Of a DNA stretch of 64,000 bases, positions 33,947 to 42,492 are shown in pieces. How positions within the stretch are numbered: position 1 is the stretch's first letter; each line of letters starts with the position of its first letter. The notes below the pieces were generated by a model. That model saw nothing but the letters and a program-made list of their open reading frames with translations, ran no database searches and was not told the DNA's origin. A program made the translations under genes and the position numbers. Source of the DNA: an uncultured Bacteroidales bacterium (GTDB lineage: Bacteria > Bacteroidota > Bacteroidia > Bacteroidales > Bacteroidaceae); assembly GCA_902786925.1 (NCBI GenBank), contig CADAEK010000002.1, positions 62,001 to 126,000 on the forward strand, in the 5' to 3' direction.

Positions 33947-33977
33947 TGTTTCTTTCTTTTTTAGGAGTTTCGAAGTC

Positions 33978-35114
33978 CTACTTCATCCAATAGCCTTTAG
34001 GCCAGTTGTTGCTCATTTTTTCGCGTGCCATACTCTTGAAGTCTTCCACAATTTCCATTGGAGAAGATACCATGCCACCAGAGCGTCCAGAGTGGAACAC
34101 GGTAGCCTGTCCTTCCGTGGCGAGGCGCACGTCTTTAATCATCTGGCCCTCACACTGCTCCACGCAGAGGATGCTCTTGATGCGCTCCGAGAGTTCGCTG
34201 ATAATCTTATTAGGGAAAGGCCAAAGAGTCTTTGGACGCAGCATGCCCACCTTTATGCCTGCCTCTTGCAGTAGGTCGATAGCCTTCATGCTGATGCGTG
34301 ATGAGATGCCGTAAGCCACGATGAGGTATTCGGTGTCATCATCCACCTTATACAGTTCATAATCCACTTCTTCAGCCTCCACTTGGCGATACTTGGCCGC
34401 CATCTTCTGGTTGCGGTCCTCCATCACTTGAGGGTCAAACTCCAGAGTGGACATGAAGTTGTACTTTCTGTTTTTCAGACCGATGCCATTTGTGCCCCAA
34501 GGGCATTGCTGGGCAATCTCCTCGTCTGTGCGGCGAGGACGGAAAGGAGGCAGTTCCACCTTCTCCATCATCTGGCCCAGCACACCGTCAGAGAGAATGA
34601 TGACAGGCATTCTCCACTTGAACGTCAGTTCAGCAGCCTTGCCCATGCAGTCACACATCTCCTGCACGCTGTTAGGTGCCAGCACGATGGTGTTGTAGTC
34701 ACCATTGCCGCCGCCGTACACAGCCTGATAATAGTCGGCCTGTCCTGGCTGGATGGTGCCAAGACCTGGGCCGCCACGACCTACGCTGACAATCACACCA
34801 GGCAGCTCATTGCCAGCCATGTAGCTGATGCCTTCCTGCATCAGCGCGATGCCAGGAGATGAGCTGGAGGTAAACGCCAATTTGCCAGTACAGCCTGCGC
34901 CATACAGCATATTGATAGAAGCCAGCTCGCTCTCAGCCTGCAGCACCACCATACCAGTGGTCTCCCAAGGCTTGTCAACAGCCAGCGTTTCCAGCACTTC
35001 ACTTTGTGGGGTGATAGGGTAGCCAAAGAAACCGTCATATCCATAGCGGATAGCGGCTTTGGCAATCACTTCGTTGCCTTTCAGCAACACAATGTCTTTT
35101 TGCTCGTTGTCCAT
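33978..35114 (-). CDS. 2-oxoacid:ferredoxin oxidoreductase, alpha subunit (VorB/KorA-like)
   Basis: The ATG at 35114 (MDNEQKDIVLLKGNE) gives 378 aa; a longer frame would run through the ferredoxin gene. The pyrimidine-binding domain shows FFGYPITPQSEVLE and AFTSSSSPGIALMQEGISYM, and the transketolase C-domain shows GMLRPKTLWPFPNK. Length and motifs fit the branched-chain (2-ketoisovalerate, VorB) or 2-oxoglutarate type. The start lies two bp after the ferredoxin stop. Partnering with an acyl-CoA synthetase suggests branched-chain or aryl acids as substrates. Confidence 0.9.
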   Translation of the reverse strand: MDNEQKDIVLLKGNEVIAKAAIRYGYDGFFGYPITPQSEVLETLAVDKPWETTGMVVLQAESELASINMLYGAGCTGKLAFTSSSSPGIALMQEGISYMAGNELPGVIVSVGRGGPGLGTIQPGQADYYQAVYGGGNGDYNTIVLAPNSVQEMCDCMGKAAELTFKWRMPVIILSDGVLGQMMEKVELPPFRPRRTDEEIAQQCPWGTNGIGLKNRKYNFMSTLEFDPQVMEDRNQKMAAKYRQVEAEEVDYELYKVDDDTEYLIVAYGISSRISMKAIDLLQEAGIKVGMLRPKTLWPFPNKIISELSERIKSILCVEQCEGQMIKDVRLATEGQATVFHSGRSGGMVSSPMEIVEDFKSMAREKMSNNWPKGYWMK

Positions 35115-35116
35115 CT

Positions 35117-35344
35117 TTACTCCTCCTTCTTTCTGTAAACCGTAATGCAGCCGTCGGGGCATACGATGGCACAACTGGTACAGCCGTTGCACTTTTCCCA
35201 ATCGGTCTGTTCCGCATAGTTGTAACCTTTGTGGTTGACGGTACTGCTCAGTGTGACAAGATGTAACGGGCATGCTATCGTGCAGAGGTTGCAGCCCTTG
35301 CAACGCTCAATGTCGACAACGATAGCGCCTCTCATTTTTGCCAT
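35117..35344 (-). CDS. Two-cluster 4Fe-4S ferredoxin subunit
   Basis: The 75-aa protein has two complete CxxCxxCxxxCP motifs: CKGCNLCTIACP near 15 and CNGCTSCAIVCP near 52. It is the electron-transfer (delta) subunit of the oxidoreductase. The alpha gene begins two bp after its stop. MRGAIVVD (Met at 35335) is an alternative start. Confidence 0.93.
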   Translation of the reverse strand: MAKMRGAIVVDIERCKGCNLCTIACPLHLVTLSSTVNHKGYNYAEQTDWEKCNGCTSCAIVCPDGCITVYRKKEE

Positions 35345-35423
35345 ATCATTAGTTATTTGATTGTTATCGCTTCTTGGAAATAGTTGAAGTGAATCATTCG
35401 CTTCTTTCTCTCCTCTTCTATCT

Positions 35424-35603
35424 TTACGGATTGTATTGGTCTTTGTTGTAGAACTCCACGATATTCATCGTCATCTTTCTCAGTTCCACGGCTTCCGATG
35501 TGGGGTTCAGTTTGATGGCTTCGGCATAGGAATCAAGGCACACTTTCCAGTCCATACGGGCATACGCATCTTTGCCTTTAGCTATCCAGTCTGCTTCGGT
35601 CAT
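35424..35603 (-). CDS. 59-aa TPR-like protein in the oxidoreductase operon
   Basis: A 180-bp open frame gives a 59-aa protein, starting MTEADWIAKGKDAYARMDWK and ending FYNKDQYNP. The segment WIAKGKDAYARMDWKVCLDS leads into YAEAIKLNPTSEAVELR, one tetratricopeptide unit with its A/Y/P positions in place. It sits between the acyl-CoA synthetase (77-bp gap) and the ferredoxin gene (79-bp gap) on the same strand. A single TPR unit is too short for a scaffold on its own, so it may dock on a partner such as the oxidoreductase. This is inference. Confidence 0.75.
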   Translation of the reverse strand: MTEADWIAKGKDAYARMDWKVCLDSYAEAIKLNPTSEAVELRKMTMNIVEFYNKDQYNP

Positions 35604-35642
35604 TCGTTCGCTTCTTTAGGTTAGTTCTTTTGTTCTTAAAGC

Positions 35643-35680
35643 ATCCCATCTCCTCCCCTTGGGGAGGCAGGAAGGGGTTC
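35643..35680. repeat. C/G-rich imperfect palindrome, copy 4
   Basis: CCTCCCC and GGGGAGG flank TT (35654-35669) and are followed by CAGGAAGGGG. It lies between the TPR-like and synthetase genes. It is the least similar member of the family listed at 12969. Confidence 0.35.
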
Positions 35681-37363
35681 TCAAATCTTCTTCGCGTCAT
35701 TCTCTCGAATTTCCACACGGCGAATCTTTCCCGAATGCGTCTTCGGTAGTTCGTCCACAAACTCGATGATGCGCGGGTATTTGTAAGGGGCAGTAGTTCT
35801 CTTCACGTGATCTTGCAGCTCTTTCACCAAATCCTCGTTTGCCCTGTCTTTCCATTCCTTGCCCAGCACGATAGTTGCTTTCACCACCATACCACGGATG
35901 TCGTCAGGCACACCAGTGATGGCACACTCCACCACAGATGGGTGAGTCATCAGCGCGCTTTCCACCTCGAACGGGCCAATGCGGTAACCGCTTGACTTGA
36001 TGACGTCATCGGCTCTGCCCACAAACCAGAAGTAACCATCTTCATCCTTGTATGCCAAGTCGCCTGTGAAGTAGAAGCCATCATGCCAGCCCTTCTTCGT
36101 TTCGCCATCGTTGTGGTAGTATTCGCAGCACAGGCCGATAGGCTTCTGATGGTCCGTGCGGATGGCAATCTGTCCTTCCTCGCCCACCTTCGCTTCGCTT
36201 CCGTCGGCTTTCAGCAGGTGGATGTCATATTGTGGCATAGGCTTGCCCATCGAACCTGGCTTTGTCTTCATCCAAGGTGTTGTGGCAATCAGGCAAGTCG
36301 TCTCGCTCTGTCCAAAGCCCTCTCTGATCTCCAGTCCGGTGATTTCAAGGAACTTGTCATATACTGCTGAGTTCAGCGCCTCGCCTGCCGTCGTCACATT
36401 CTCCAGCGAACTGAGGTCGAAACGGCTCAAGTCTTCGCGAATCATGAAGCGGTAGATGGTTGGAGGAGCGCAGAAGCTGGTGATGCGATACTGTCCCACC
36501 TTCTCCAGAATGTCGGCAGCGTGGAACTTCTCATGGTCGTACACAAACAAGGTGGCACCGGCAATCCATTGTCCGTACATCTTGCCCCATGTAGCCTTAG
36601 CCCATCCGGTGTCGGCCACCGTCAGGTGCAGGCTGCCCATGTGCAAGTTGTGCCAAAAAGCTGCTGTGCCGATATGTCCTAGTGGGTAGGTGTGGTCGTG
36701 GATGGCCATCTTGGGCTCTCCGTTCGTGCCCGAAGTGAAGTACATGAGGAGGAAGTCGTTGGAGTTTGTTACGCGCTTGCCCTTGTATTCGGGAGCGTTC
36801 TTCACGCCTGCCTTGAAGTCATCCCATCCCTCTGGCACCTTAGGACCAATGCTGATGCGGTGCTTCAGTGTAGGCCATTCGGCATAAGCCTCGTTGATGT
36901 GCTGCAAAATCTCATCGTCGCCTGCAGCAACAATCGCCTTCACGTCCGCGCACTTCATGCGGTACACAAGGTCTTTCTTTGTCAGCAGAAAAGAGGCAGG
37001 AATAGCTACTGCGCCAATCTTGTGCAGTGCCAGCATAGTGAGCCAGAACTGATACCTGCGCTTCATGATAAGCATCACAAAATCGCCCTTGCCGATGCCC
37101 AGTGAGAGCAGATAACTTGCCACCTTGTTTGACTCGCGGCGGATGTCTGCGAAGGTGAATCGGCGTTCGATGCCCTTGTCATTGCACCATAGCAACGCCA
37201 AGCGGTCTGGGGTTTCCTCGGCCCAAACGTCCATCACGTCATAGGCGAAATTGAAGTTTTCGGGAATGACAAACTCAAAATTCTTCTCGAAATCTTCTTG
37301 TGAAGTGAAGCTGGATTGCTTGAGAAATCTATCAAGCATGGTATTGGTCTTGTTCTTACTCAT
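35681..37363 (-). CDS. AMP-forming acyl-CoA synthetase (medium/branched-chain acid type)
   Basis: The start at 37363 (MSKNKTNTMLDRFLKQ) gives 560 aa. The ANL-superfamily motifs are FLLMYFTSGTNGEPKMAIHD (P-loop, A3), REGFGQSETTC (A5), YFTGDLAYKDEDGYFWFVGR (A7-A8), SSGYRIGPFEVES and the final PKTHSGKIRRVEIRE with the catalytic Lys. The overall sequence is closest to the ACSM/acetyl-CoA-synthetase-like group. It heads the operon from a consensus promoter. Together with the oxidoreductase it could activate branched-chain or aromatic acids for reductive carboxylation to 2-oxoacids, known physiologically from rumen Prevotella. Confidence 0.88.
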   Translation of the reverse strand: MSKNKTNTMLDRFLKQSSFTSQEDFEKNFEFVIPENFNFAYDVMDVWAEETPDRLALLWCNDKGIERRFTFADIRRESNKVASYLLSLGIGKGDFVMLIMKRRYQFWLTMLALHKIGAVAIPASFLLTKKDLVYRMKCADVKAIVAAGDDEILQHINEAYAEWPTLKHRISIGPKVPEGWDDFKAGVKNAPEYKGKRVTNSNDFLLMYFTSGTNGEPKMAIHDHTYPLGHIGTAAFWHNLHMGSLHLTVADTGWAKATWGKMYGQWIAGATLFVYDHEKFHAADILEKVGQYRITSFCAPPTIYRFMIREDLSRFDLSSLENVTTAGEALNSAVYDKFLEITGLEIREGFGQSETTCLIATTPWMKTKPGSMGKPMPQYDIHLLKADGSEAKVGEEGQIAIRTDHQKPIGLCCEYYHNDGETKKGWHDGFYFTGDLAYKDEDGYFWFVGRADDVIKSSGYRIGPFEVESALMTHPSVVECAITGVPDDIRGMVVKATIVLGKEWKDRANEDLVKELQDHVKRTTAPYKYPRIIEFVDELPKTHSGKIRRVEIRENDAKKI

Positions 37364-37405
37364 ATAAAAATGCACACATGCGCACAATGCGCCTCTTTTC
37401 GAGTT

Positions 37406-37437
37406 CAAAATTACCAACAAATAGTGTTTCGTACAAA
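37406..37437 (-). promoter_or_regulatory. Promoter of the acyl-CoA synthetase-oxidoreductase operon
   Basis: On the minus strand TTTG (complement of 37434-37437), 20 bp, then TAATTTTG (37406-37413). The start codon follows 42 bp later. Confidence 0.8.
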
Positions 37438-37574
37438 TAAAAAAAGCGTAATTATGAGCGTTTTACACATACTTTCTCATTCTGTGTAAAAATGAAAGAT
37501 AAAAAATGCACACCCTAAAAAACGATGTGCAAAACGAGTATTTATGAGTGGTTCATTGGAACAATTTATCGTGC

Positions 37575-38750
37575 CTATAGGACAGAATGGGGAATGTCGT
37601 GTACGAATTCGTGTGGTGTGCGTTTCTGGAAGAAGGATGCATGCAGTGGAATGGTGAACGTGATGGAGGTGCCCACATGCTGTTCGCTGTCCACTTTGAT
37701 TGTGCCGTTCCACAGTGTGACCAGACCTTTTACTACGCTCATGCCTAAGCCTGTGCCGGGCACAAAGCTGTCGCCCTTGTAGAAGCGGTCAAAGATGTGG
37801 CGCACGCTGTCTTGGCTCATGCCGGATCCCGTGTCCTTCACCGTGATGACGGCATGCTCACTGCTCTTGTGGCAATAGACATCAATGTGCCCCTGTTCTG
37901 TGTACTTGCAAGCGTTGTCGAGAATCTGTTTCAGCACCAGCGAAATCTTCTGTTCGTCGCCGTGCAGAATGATATTGGCCTCGGTGTTGTGGTAGGCCAT
38001 CTCCACATTGGGCTTTCTCATGGGCTTAGCCTCTTCCACTACCTTTTTCAGCAGCTCGTTGATGTCGAGCAGATTGCGGTGGAGCTCCACCTCGTTCGAC
38101 TCCAGTTGCGACAACTCAATCACGTCGTCGATGATTTGCAGCAGCAGTTTGCCGCTTGTCTGTACCGCACCGAGGCACTGCATGCGCTCCTCGATGGTAT
38201 CGCTGTGAGCCATGATGGTGGAGAAGCCCAGAATGGAGTTCAGCGGTGTGCGGAACTCATGCGTCATGTTGGCCAGGAAGTTCGTCTTGATTAAGTTGGC
38301 TTGCTCAGCCTTTCTGCGAGCCTCTATCATGGCGTTTTCGGCTTCTTTTCTCTCCTGGATGATGGTGGTGGCGCCCACCACGATGGTTGCCTCGCCTTTT
38401 TTATTATGCTTCTTGGCCACCAGGTTTGTCTCGGTCCACAGTGGCTCGTGATATTCGTTGATGTGCACGGGCATCTGGAAACTGGCTTGAAGCGCCATGC
38501 CGTTTCTGATTTTGCGATATATTTCCAGCACCTCTTCGCGGTAAGAGGGCACGATGCTCTTGGTCAGTTCCTCAAAGCTTTGTTTGTGCAGGAGGGCTCC
38601 GTTTGTGTATTTAGGGTCAATAAAAGAAAGATTGGTAGTGAGGACATTTTTCTGCATGTCCAATTTCCACGGAATGGTGTTGAGAGAGTGGAACACTTCT
38701 GACATGTAACCCTCGTCCAGAAAATCTTTCAGTTCTTGTATCTCATCCAT
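37575..38750 (-). CDS. Soluble sensor histidine kinase with PAS-like domain
   Basis: The ATG at 38750 (MDEIQELKDFLDEG) gives 391 aa; an in-frame TTG nine codons upstream is less likely. Residues about 20-140 look like a PAS domain, followed by a coiled-coil and a HisKA domain with phospho-accepting His164 in ANMTHEFRTPLNSILGF. The HATPase_c domain has ILDNACKYTEQG, VKDTGSGMSQDSV and GTGLGMSVVKGLVTL. No membrane segment was seen, so it senses a cytoplasmic signal. No response regulator is adjacent; the neighbour across the divergent gap is a K+ channel. Confidence 0.9.
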   Translation of the reverse strand: MDEIQELKDFLDEGYMSEVFHSLNTIPWKLDMQKNVLTTNLSFIDPKYTNGALLHKQSFEELTKSIVPSYREEVLEIYRKIRNGMALQASFQMPVHINEYHEPLWTETNLVAKKHNKKGEATIVVGATTIIQERKEAENAMIEARRKAEQANLIKTNFLANMTHEFRTPLNSILGFSTIMAHSDTIEERMQCLGAVQTSGKLLLQIIDDVIELSQLESNEVELHRNLLDINELLKKVVEEAKPMRKPNVEMAYHNTEANIILHGDEQKISLVLKQILDNACKYTEQGHIDVYCHKSSEHAVITVKDTGSGMSQDSVRHIFDRFYKGDSFVPGTGLGMSVVKGLVTLWNGTIKVDSEQHVGTSITFTIPLHASFFQKRTPHEFVHDIPHSVL

Positions 38751-38890
38751 GAATGTGTATAGGCTCTGCTCTGTCAACTCGTTCCATTTGGAGCCACCGC
38801 ATGCTACTCCTTGTACAGGAGAAACTCGTAGATAGCATCATTTGACAATTTGACAAAGGTCTTAGTTCGTAAATAGTGATAAAATTGGCA

Positions 38891-38898
38891 CAAAGGTA
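38891..38898 (-). promoter_or_regulatory. -7 element of the kinase gene
   Basis: TACCTTTG on the minus strand, 140 bp before the start at 38750. No clear -33 box. Confidence 0.4.
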
Positions 38899-38919
38899 CT
38901 TCTTTTCATTTTATTTTCC

Positions 38920-38927
38920 TAATTTTG
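38920..38927 (+). promoter_or_regulatory. -7 element overlapping the start region of the K+ channel gene
   Basis: TAATTTTG fits TAnnTTTG and is 26 bp beyond the divergent kinase -7 box. Transcription would start near or after the first ATG, arguing for a downstream start codon. No -33 box was seen. Confidence 0.4.
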
Positions 38928-38931
38928 TGGC

Positions 38932-39759
38932 ATGAAAAAGTTCAATATAATCATGAAAGATAAAATGCGGCTCAACAACATCGTGGGCAATTCGGATTCA
39001 CGGGCGGGTCGCATATTTGATATGGTGGTGATGATTGCCATCATCATCAGTTTGGTGGTAGCTTTTGTAGAGACACAGCCTGCGGTGGTAGGGCGTTTCA
39101 AGGATGTGCTCACCGTGCTGGAATATGTGCTCACCATCTTCTTCACCATTGAGTATATTTTGCGTATCTACTGCTCCTCCAATCCTCGGAGCTATATATT
39201 CAGTTTCTTTGGCATCATCGACCTTCTGGCCACGCTGCCCCTCTACCTCTCTTTCATTCCGTACCTTTCCAGTGCGCGCTATCTGTTTATTCTCCGTGTG
39301 TTCCGCCTCACCCGCATCTTCCGTGTGCTGAAGCTCTTTGCCTTCATCAATGAGGGCTATCTCCTCATGCAGAGCATACGCCTCAGTCTGCGCAAGATAT
39401 TGGTGTACTTCCTCTTTGTCATCATCCTGGTGATTATTCTCGGCACACTGATGTTCATGGTGGAGGGTGGGCAGCCTGGCACTCAGTTTACCGACCTCGG
39501 TGCCAGCATCTATTGGGCCATCGTCACGCTCACTACCGTAGGCTATGGCGACATCACGCCCGTCACGCTCGTTGGACGTTTCCTGTCGGGCATTGTCATG
39601 ATACTGGGCTACACCATCATCGCTGTACCCACGGGCATTGTGTCTGCCACCATGATTGACGAGACCAAGCGTCGGGGCAAGGATGGACGTTGTCCTCGTT
39701 GTAACGAGAAGACAGACCTCAAGGCAAACTATTGCCAACATTGCGGGGAAAGGCTTTGA
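38932..39759 (+). CDS. Voltage-gated K+ channel-type ion transporter with C-terminal zinc ribbon
   Basis: The 275-aa protein is a six-helix voltage-gated channel subunit. S1 is about 28-48 and S4 about 117-133, with Arg residues every three positions (R122, R125, R128, R131). The pore carries the K+ filter TTVGYGD (201-207) and S6 ends near 242. A short linker leads to a zinc ribbon with CPRC (254-257) and CQHC (268-271), an unusual tail for this family. A TAATTTTG element (38920-38927) ends four bases before the first ATG, so translation may really start at 38953 or 38965 (MKDKMRL or MRLNN). Confidence 0.9.
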   Translation: MKKFNIIMKDKMRLNNIVGNSDSRAGRIFDMVVMIAIIISLVVAFVETQPAVVGRFKDVLTVLEYVLTIFFTIEYILRIYCSSNPRSYIFSFFGIIDLLATLPLYLSFIPYLSSARYLFILRVFRLTRIFRVLKLFAFINEGYLLMQSIRLSLRKILVYFLFVIILVIILGTLMFMVEGGQPGTQFTDLGASIYWAIVTLTTVGYGDITPVTLVGRFLSGIVMILGYTIIAVPTGIVSATMIDETKRRGKDGRCPRCNEKTDLKANYCQHCGERL

Positions 39760-39772
39760 CAGTTGACAGTGG

Positions 39773-39818
39773 AGACCCCCTCAATCCCCCTGTTTAGAGG
39801 GAGAAGAAGCGAGGTGGG
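39773..39818. repeat. C/G-rich imperfect palindrome, copy 5
   Basis: ACCCCCTCAATCCCCCTGTT is followed by TAGAGGGAGAAG and GCGAGGTGGGAATGG. It shares the central CCTGTT and the GCGAGG...GAAT right arm with the copies at 12969 and 16005. It lies after the K+ channel gene. Confidence 0.45.
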
Positions 39819-39876
39819 AATGGAAACAGTTGACGAAGTAACTTTTATTTTTCACTTTTCACTCCCTAACTATCGT

Positions 39877-39924
39877 CCCCTTTAACTTCCCCTTTAACTT
39901 CCTCTTTAACTTCCCCTTTAACTC
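39877..39924. repeat. Four 12-bp tandem repeats upstream of the PPTase gene
   Basis: CCCCTTTAACTT at 39877 and 39889, CCTCTTTAACTT at 39901 and CCCCTTTAACTC at 39913, ending 13 bp before the ATG at 39938. They would lie in the ribosome-binding region of the transcript. Confidence 0.85.
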
Positions 39925-39937
39925 CCCATTATAAATA

Positions 39938-40537
39938 ATGTGTTATCGGTTATTCATAAAAGACGACCTTGATGCCATCACGCCAGAAGAGCTGGAGGAG
40001 GCTATTGCCGCTCTTCCTGAATGGCGGCGGGAGAAAACCTTGCGCTTCAAGCATGAGCAAGGGCGCAAGGAATGTGCCTTTTCCTACCTTCTCTTGTGTC
40101 AGGCCTTACGGGAAGTTTATGGCATCACTAAGCAGCCCCAGTTCTCCATTGGAGAGCACGGCAAACCGTCCCTTGTCTTAGAGACTTCCGACCTTCACTT
40201 CAACCTTTCGCATTGCAAATCCGCCATTGCCTGTGTGGTGGCTCCCTTTGCTGTGGGGGTGGACATTGAGCGCATTGGCCGTTATGATGAGGCTTTGGCC
40301 CGCCATGTGCTCAATGACCAAGAGTTTGCCGCCGTTCAGCAGGCGTCCGACCCGCAGTTGGCTTTCACCCGCTACTGGACACAGAAGGAGGCCATCGTCA
40401 AGCTCACGGGACGTGGCATTGACGATGACCTCAAAAACATTCTCCTTAAATATAAAGATGTGGCGCTTCGCACGGAGGAATCCCCCGATAAGGGCTACGT
40501 CTTGACCGTGGCTTCCTACACCTCAAAAACGGTGTGA
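39938..40537 (+). CDS. 4'-phosphopantetheinyl transferase (Sfp type)
   Basis: The 199-aa protein has the Sfp/HetI motifs: FNLSHCKSAIACVVAP near 88, GVDIERIGRYDEALA near 106 with the Mg-binding Asp and Glu, and FTRYWTQKEAIVKLTGRG near 145. It transfers phosphopantetheine from CoA to acyl or peptidyl carrier proteins. No carrier protein is adjacent. Its stop codon lies inside the first unit of a 24-bp palindromic repeat array. Confidence 0.92.
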   Translation: MCYRLFIKDDLDAITPEELEEAIAALPEWRREKTLRFKHEQGRKECAFSYLLLCQALREVYGITKQPQFSIGEHGKPSLVLETSDLHFNLSHCKSAIACVVAPFAVGVDIERIGRYDEALARHVLNDQEFAAVQQASDPQLAFTRYWTQKEAIVKLTGRGIDDDLKNILLKYKDVALRTEESPDKGYVLTVASYTSKTV

Positions 40538-40601
40538 CTCACACCGAGGTAGGCGGTCTGAGTCACACCGGCACCCTCGGTCTGAGTCACACCGCCAAAG
40601 T
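40530..40601. repeat. Three 24-bp tandem repeats with palindromic cores at the PPTase 3' end
   Basis: Units start at 40530, 40554 and 40578, an exact 24-bp period. Each begins with a 17-bp near-perfect palindrome (CGGTGTGACTCACACCG in the first, CGGTCTGAGTCACACCG in the others) and ends with a variable 7-bp stretch. The first supplies the PPTase stop codon. Eight codons per unit keep the frame, but no gene product from it is credible. Confidence 0.85.
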
Positions 40602-40615
40602 GGTGCACGAAGGAC

Positions 40616-40659
40616 CTAAAAATAAGCGAGGGAGCATCCATGACGGATGCTCCCTCGCT
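40616..40659 (-). terminator. Terminator of the formate-THF ligase gene
   Basis: A 15-bp stem (40625-40639 with 40645-40659, loop ATGAC) is followed on the minus strand by TATTTTTAGG. It lies 72 bp after the fhs stop. Confidence 0.8.
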
Positions 40660-40730
40660 CGTGTATGTCAAATGCTTCTTGTCCGGCTGATGTGCGTGTG
40701 CCTCTGCAACGGACAGGAAGGTATGTTCCC

Positions 40731-42398
40731 TTATGAGAGTCCTTCGATTTCGCCGTTCACAATGTCGATGCGCTCTGCCTGTGGCGACTTCGACAGTCCT
40801 GGCATACGCATGATGTCGCCTGCAATGGCCACAATCATCTCGGAACCAGAATTGATGACCAGGTCGCGGATGTGTACGTTGAAGCCTGTGGGGCATCCAT
40901 AGAGGCTCTTGTCGGCTGAGAAGGAGTACTGCGTCTTGGCAATGCAGACGGGGTAGTTCTCCAAGCCAATCTTCTGAATGCGCAGGAGCTGCTTCTCGGC
41001 AGTAGTACTGTAAGTGACAGTGGCGGCTCCATAGATTTTCTTGGCGACTTTCTCTATCTTGGTCTTGATGTCGTCCGTATCGTTGTAGGTGAGGGTGAGA
41101 GGCTTCGAAGGGTTCTTCTCGATGGTGTCGATGACTACCTGTGCCAGCTCTGTAGCGCCGGTTCCGCCCTCGAGGAAGGCATTGTTGATGGCGAAGCCCA
41201 CACCAATGTTCTCGCAGTGACGGCGCACGAGGGCCAGTTCCTCATCGGTATCGGTGGCGTAGCGGTTGAAGGCAACAACCACACTCTGTCCGAAGCTCTG
41301 CATATTGCGGATGTGGCGATCGAGGTTCTCGCAACCTTTCACAAGGCCCTCCATATCTGGCTCCTTGATGCGCTCAACGGGCACACCGCCGTGCATCTTC
41401 AGTCCCTGTGTGGTGGCCACAATGACAGTGAGCTTGGGCTGCAGACCGCTCTTGCGGCATTTGATGTTGAAGAACTTCTCAGCACCGAGGTCAGCACCGA
41501 AGCCGGCTTCTGTCACTACATAATCACCATAGGTCATGGCCATGCGTGTGGCGATGACGGTGTTGCAGCCGTGGGCTATGTTGGCGAACGGACCACCATG
41601 CACGAAGGCTGGAGTCTGCTCGGTCGTTTGCACAAGGTTGGGTTTGATGGCATCCAGAAGGAGCACGGTGATAGCTCCATCCACACCCATGTCCTTCACG
41701 CGGAAAGGCGTGTCATCCATCTTGATGCCCAAGATGATGTTGCCAATGCGGCGACGGAGGTCGTCAATGTCCTTGGCAAGGCAGAGGATGGCCATGATTT
41801 CGGAGGCAGGAGTGATGTCGAATCCTGTCTCGGCGATGAGTCCGTCAGACTTAGCTCCTAAGCCTGTGACTACGAAGCGAAGGTTGCGGTCGTTGATGTC
41901 GAGCACACGCTTCCACAGCACCTCCTTGAGGGCAAAGCCTTCTTCGCGATGCATGTAGATGTAGTTGTCAAGCAGAGCCGCAATCATGTTGTTGGCTGAT
42001 GTGACAGCGTGGAAGTCGCCCGTGAAGTGAAGGTTGATCTTCTCCATCGGGAGCACTTGGGCGTAGCCACCACCAGCGGCACCGCCCTTCACACCGAAGC
42101 AGGGACCCAGCGAAGGCTCACGCAAGGCGCATACGGCATTCTTGCCCAGCTTGTTCAGTCCCAGTGCCAAGCCAATGCTCACCGTCGTCTTGCCAATGCC
42201 TGCCTTGGTAGGGGTGATGGCCGTTACAAGGATGAGGTTGCTCTTCTTGACTTTCTTTTCGTTAATGAGCTGGTTGGGCACCTTGGCGATGTGTTTGCCA
42301 TAGTGTTCAAGGGCATCTAATGGCACGTTGATTTTGCGTGCCACCTCTTCAATGGGTGCGAGTTGACACTCGCGTGCAATTTCAATGTCTGTTTTCAT
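40731..42398 (-). CDS. fhs: Formate-tetrahydrofolate ligase
   Basis: The start at 42398 ([12 protein letters not shown]) gives 555 aa. The P-loop region reads [20 protein letters not shown], a variant of the usual PxxAGEGKTT. [20 protein letters not shown] and [15 protein letters not shown] follow, as in all family members, and the C-terminus is family-typical ([13 protein letters not shown]). It makes 10-formyl-THF from formate and ATP for purine and one-carbon metabolism. A consensus promoter is just upstream and a terminator follows, so it is a single-gene unit. Confidence 0.95.
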   Translation of the reverse strand: MKTDIEIARECQLAPIEEVARKINVPLDALEHYGKHIAKVPNQLINEKKVKKSNLILVTAITPTKAGIGKTTVSIGLALGLNKLGKNAVCALREPSLGPCFGVKGGAAGGGYAQVLPMEKINLHFTGDFHAVTSANNMIAALLDNYIYMHREEGFALKEVLWKRVLDINDRNLRFVVTGLGAKSDGLIAETGFDITPASEIMAILCLAKDIDDLRRRIGNIILGIKMDDTPFRVKDMGVDGAITVLLLDAIKPNLVQTTEQTPAFVHGGPFANIAHGCNTVIATRMAMTYGDYVVTEAGFGADLGAEKFFNIKCRKSGLQPKLTVIVATTQGLKMHGGVPVERIKEPDMEGLVKGCENLDRHIRNMQSFGQSVVVAFNRYATDTDEELALVRRHCENIGVGFAINNAFLEGGTGATELAQVVIDTIEKNPSKPLTLTYNDTDDIKTKIEKVAKKIYGAATVTYSTTAEKQLLRIQKIGLENYPVCIAKTQYSFSADKSLYGCPTGFNVHIRDLVINSGSEMIVAIAGDIMRMPGLSKSPQAERIDIVNGEIEGLS

Positions 42399-42431
42399 GA
42401 TAGAATAGAGCGCTAATTCTGTTGTTTGCGA

Positions 42432-42463
42432 CAAAGTTAGCACAAAAAACTTATTAGTCCAAA
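42432..42463 (-). promoter_or_regulatory. Promoter of fhs
   Basis: On the minus strand TTTG (complement of 42460-42463), 20 bp, then TAACTTTG (42432-42439), 34 bp upstream of the start codon. Confidence 0.85.
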
Positions 42464-42492
42464 TAATTGAGTGTTAATGCTCTCTTTTTTCT

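Noticed and set aside
35115-35303. Longer N-terminus for the oxidoreductase alpha subunit
   Set aside because: The extra 63 codons are the ferredoxin gene read in another frame, and the protein family begins near MDNEQKDIVL.
40534-40902. Open frame of 122 codons reading through the 24-bp repeats (THTEVGGLSHT-type peptide)
   Set aside because: It overlaps the fhs gene on the opposite strand and has no start signal or known family; the repeat merely keeps a frame open.
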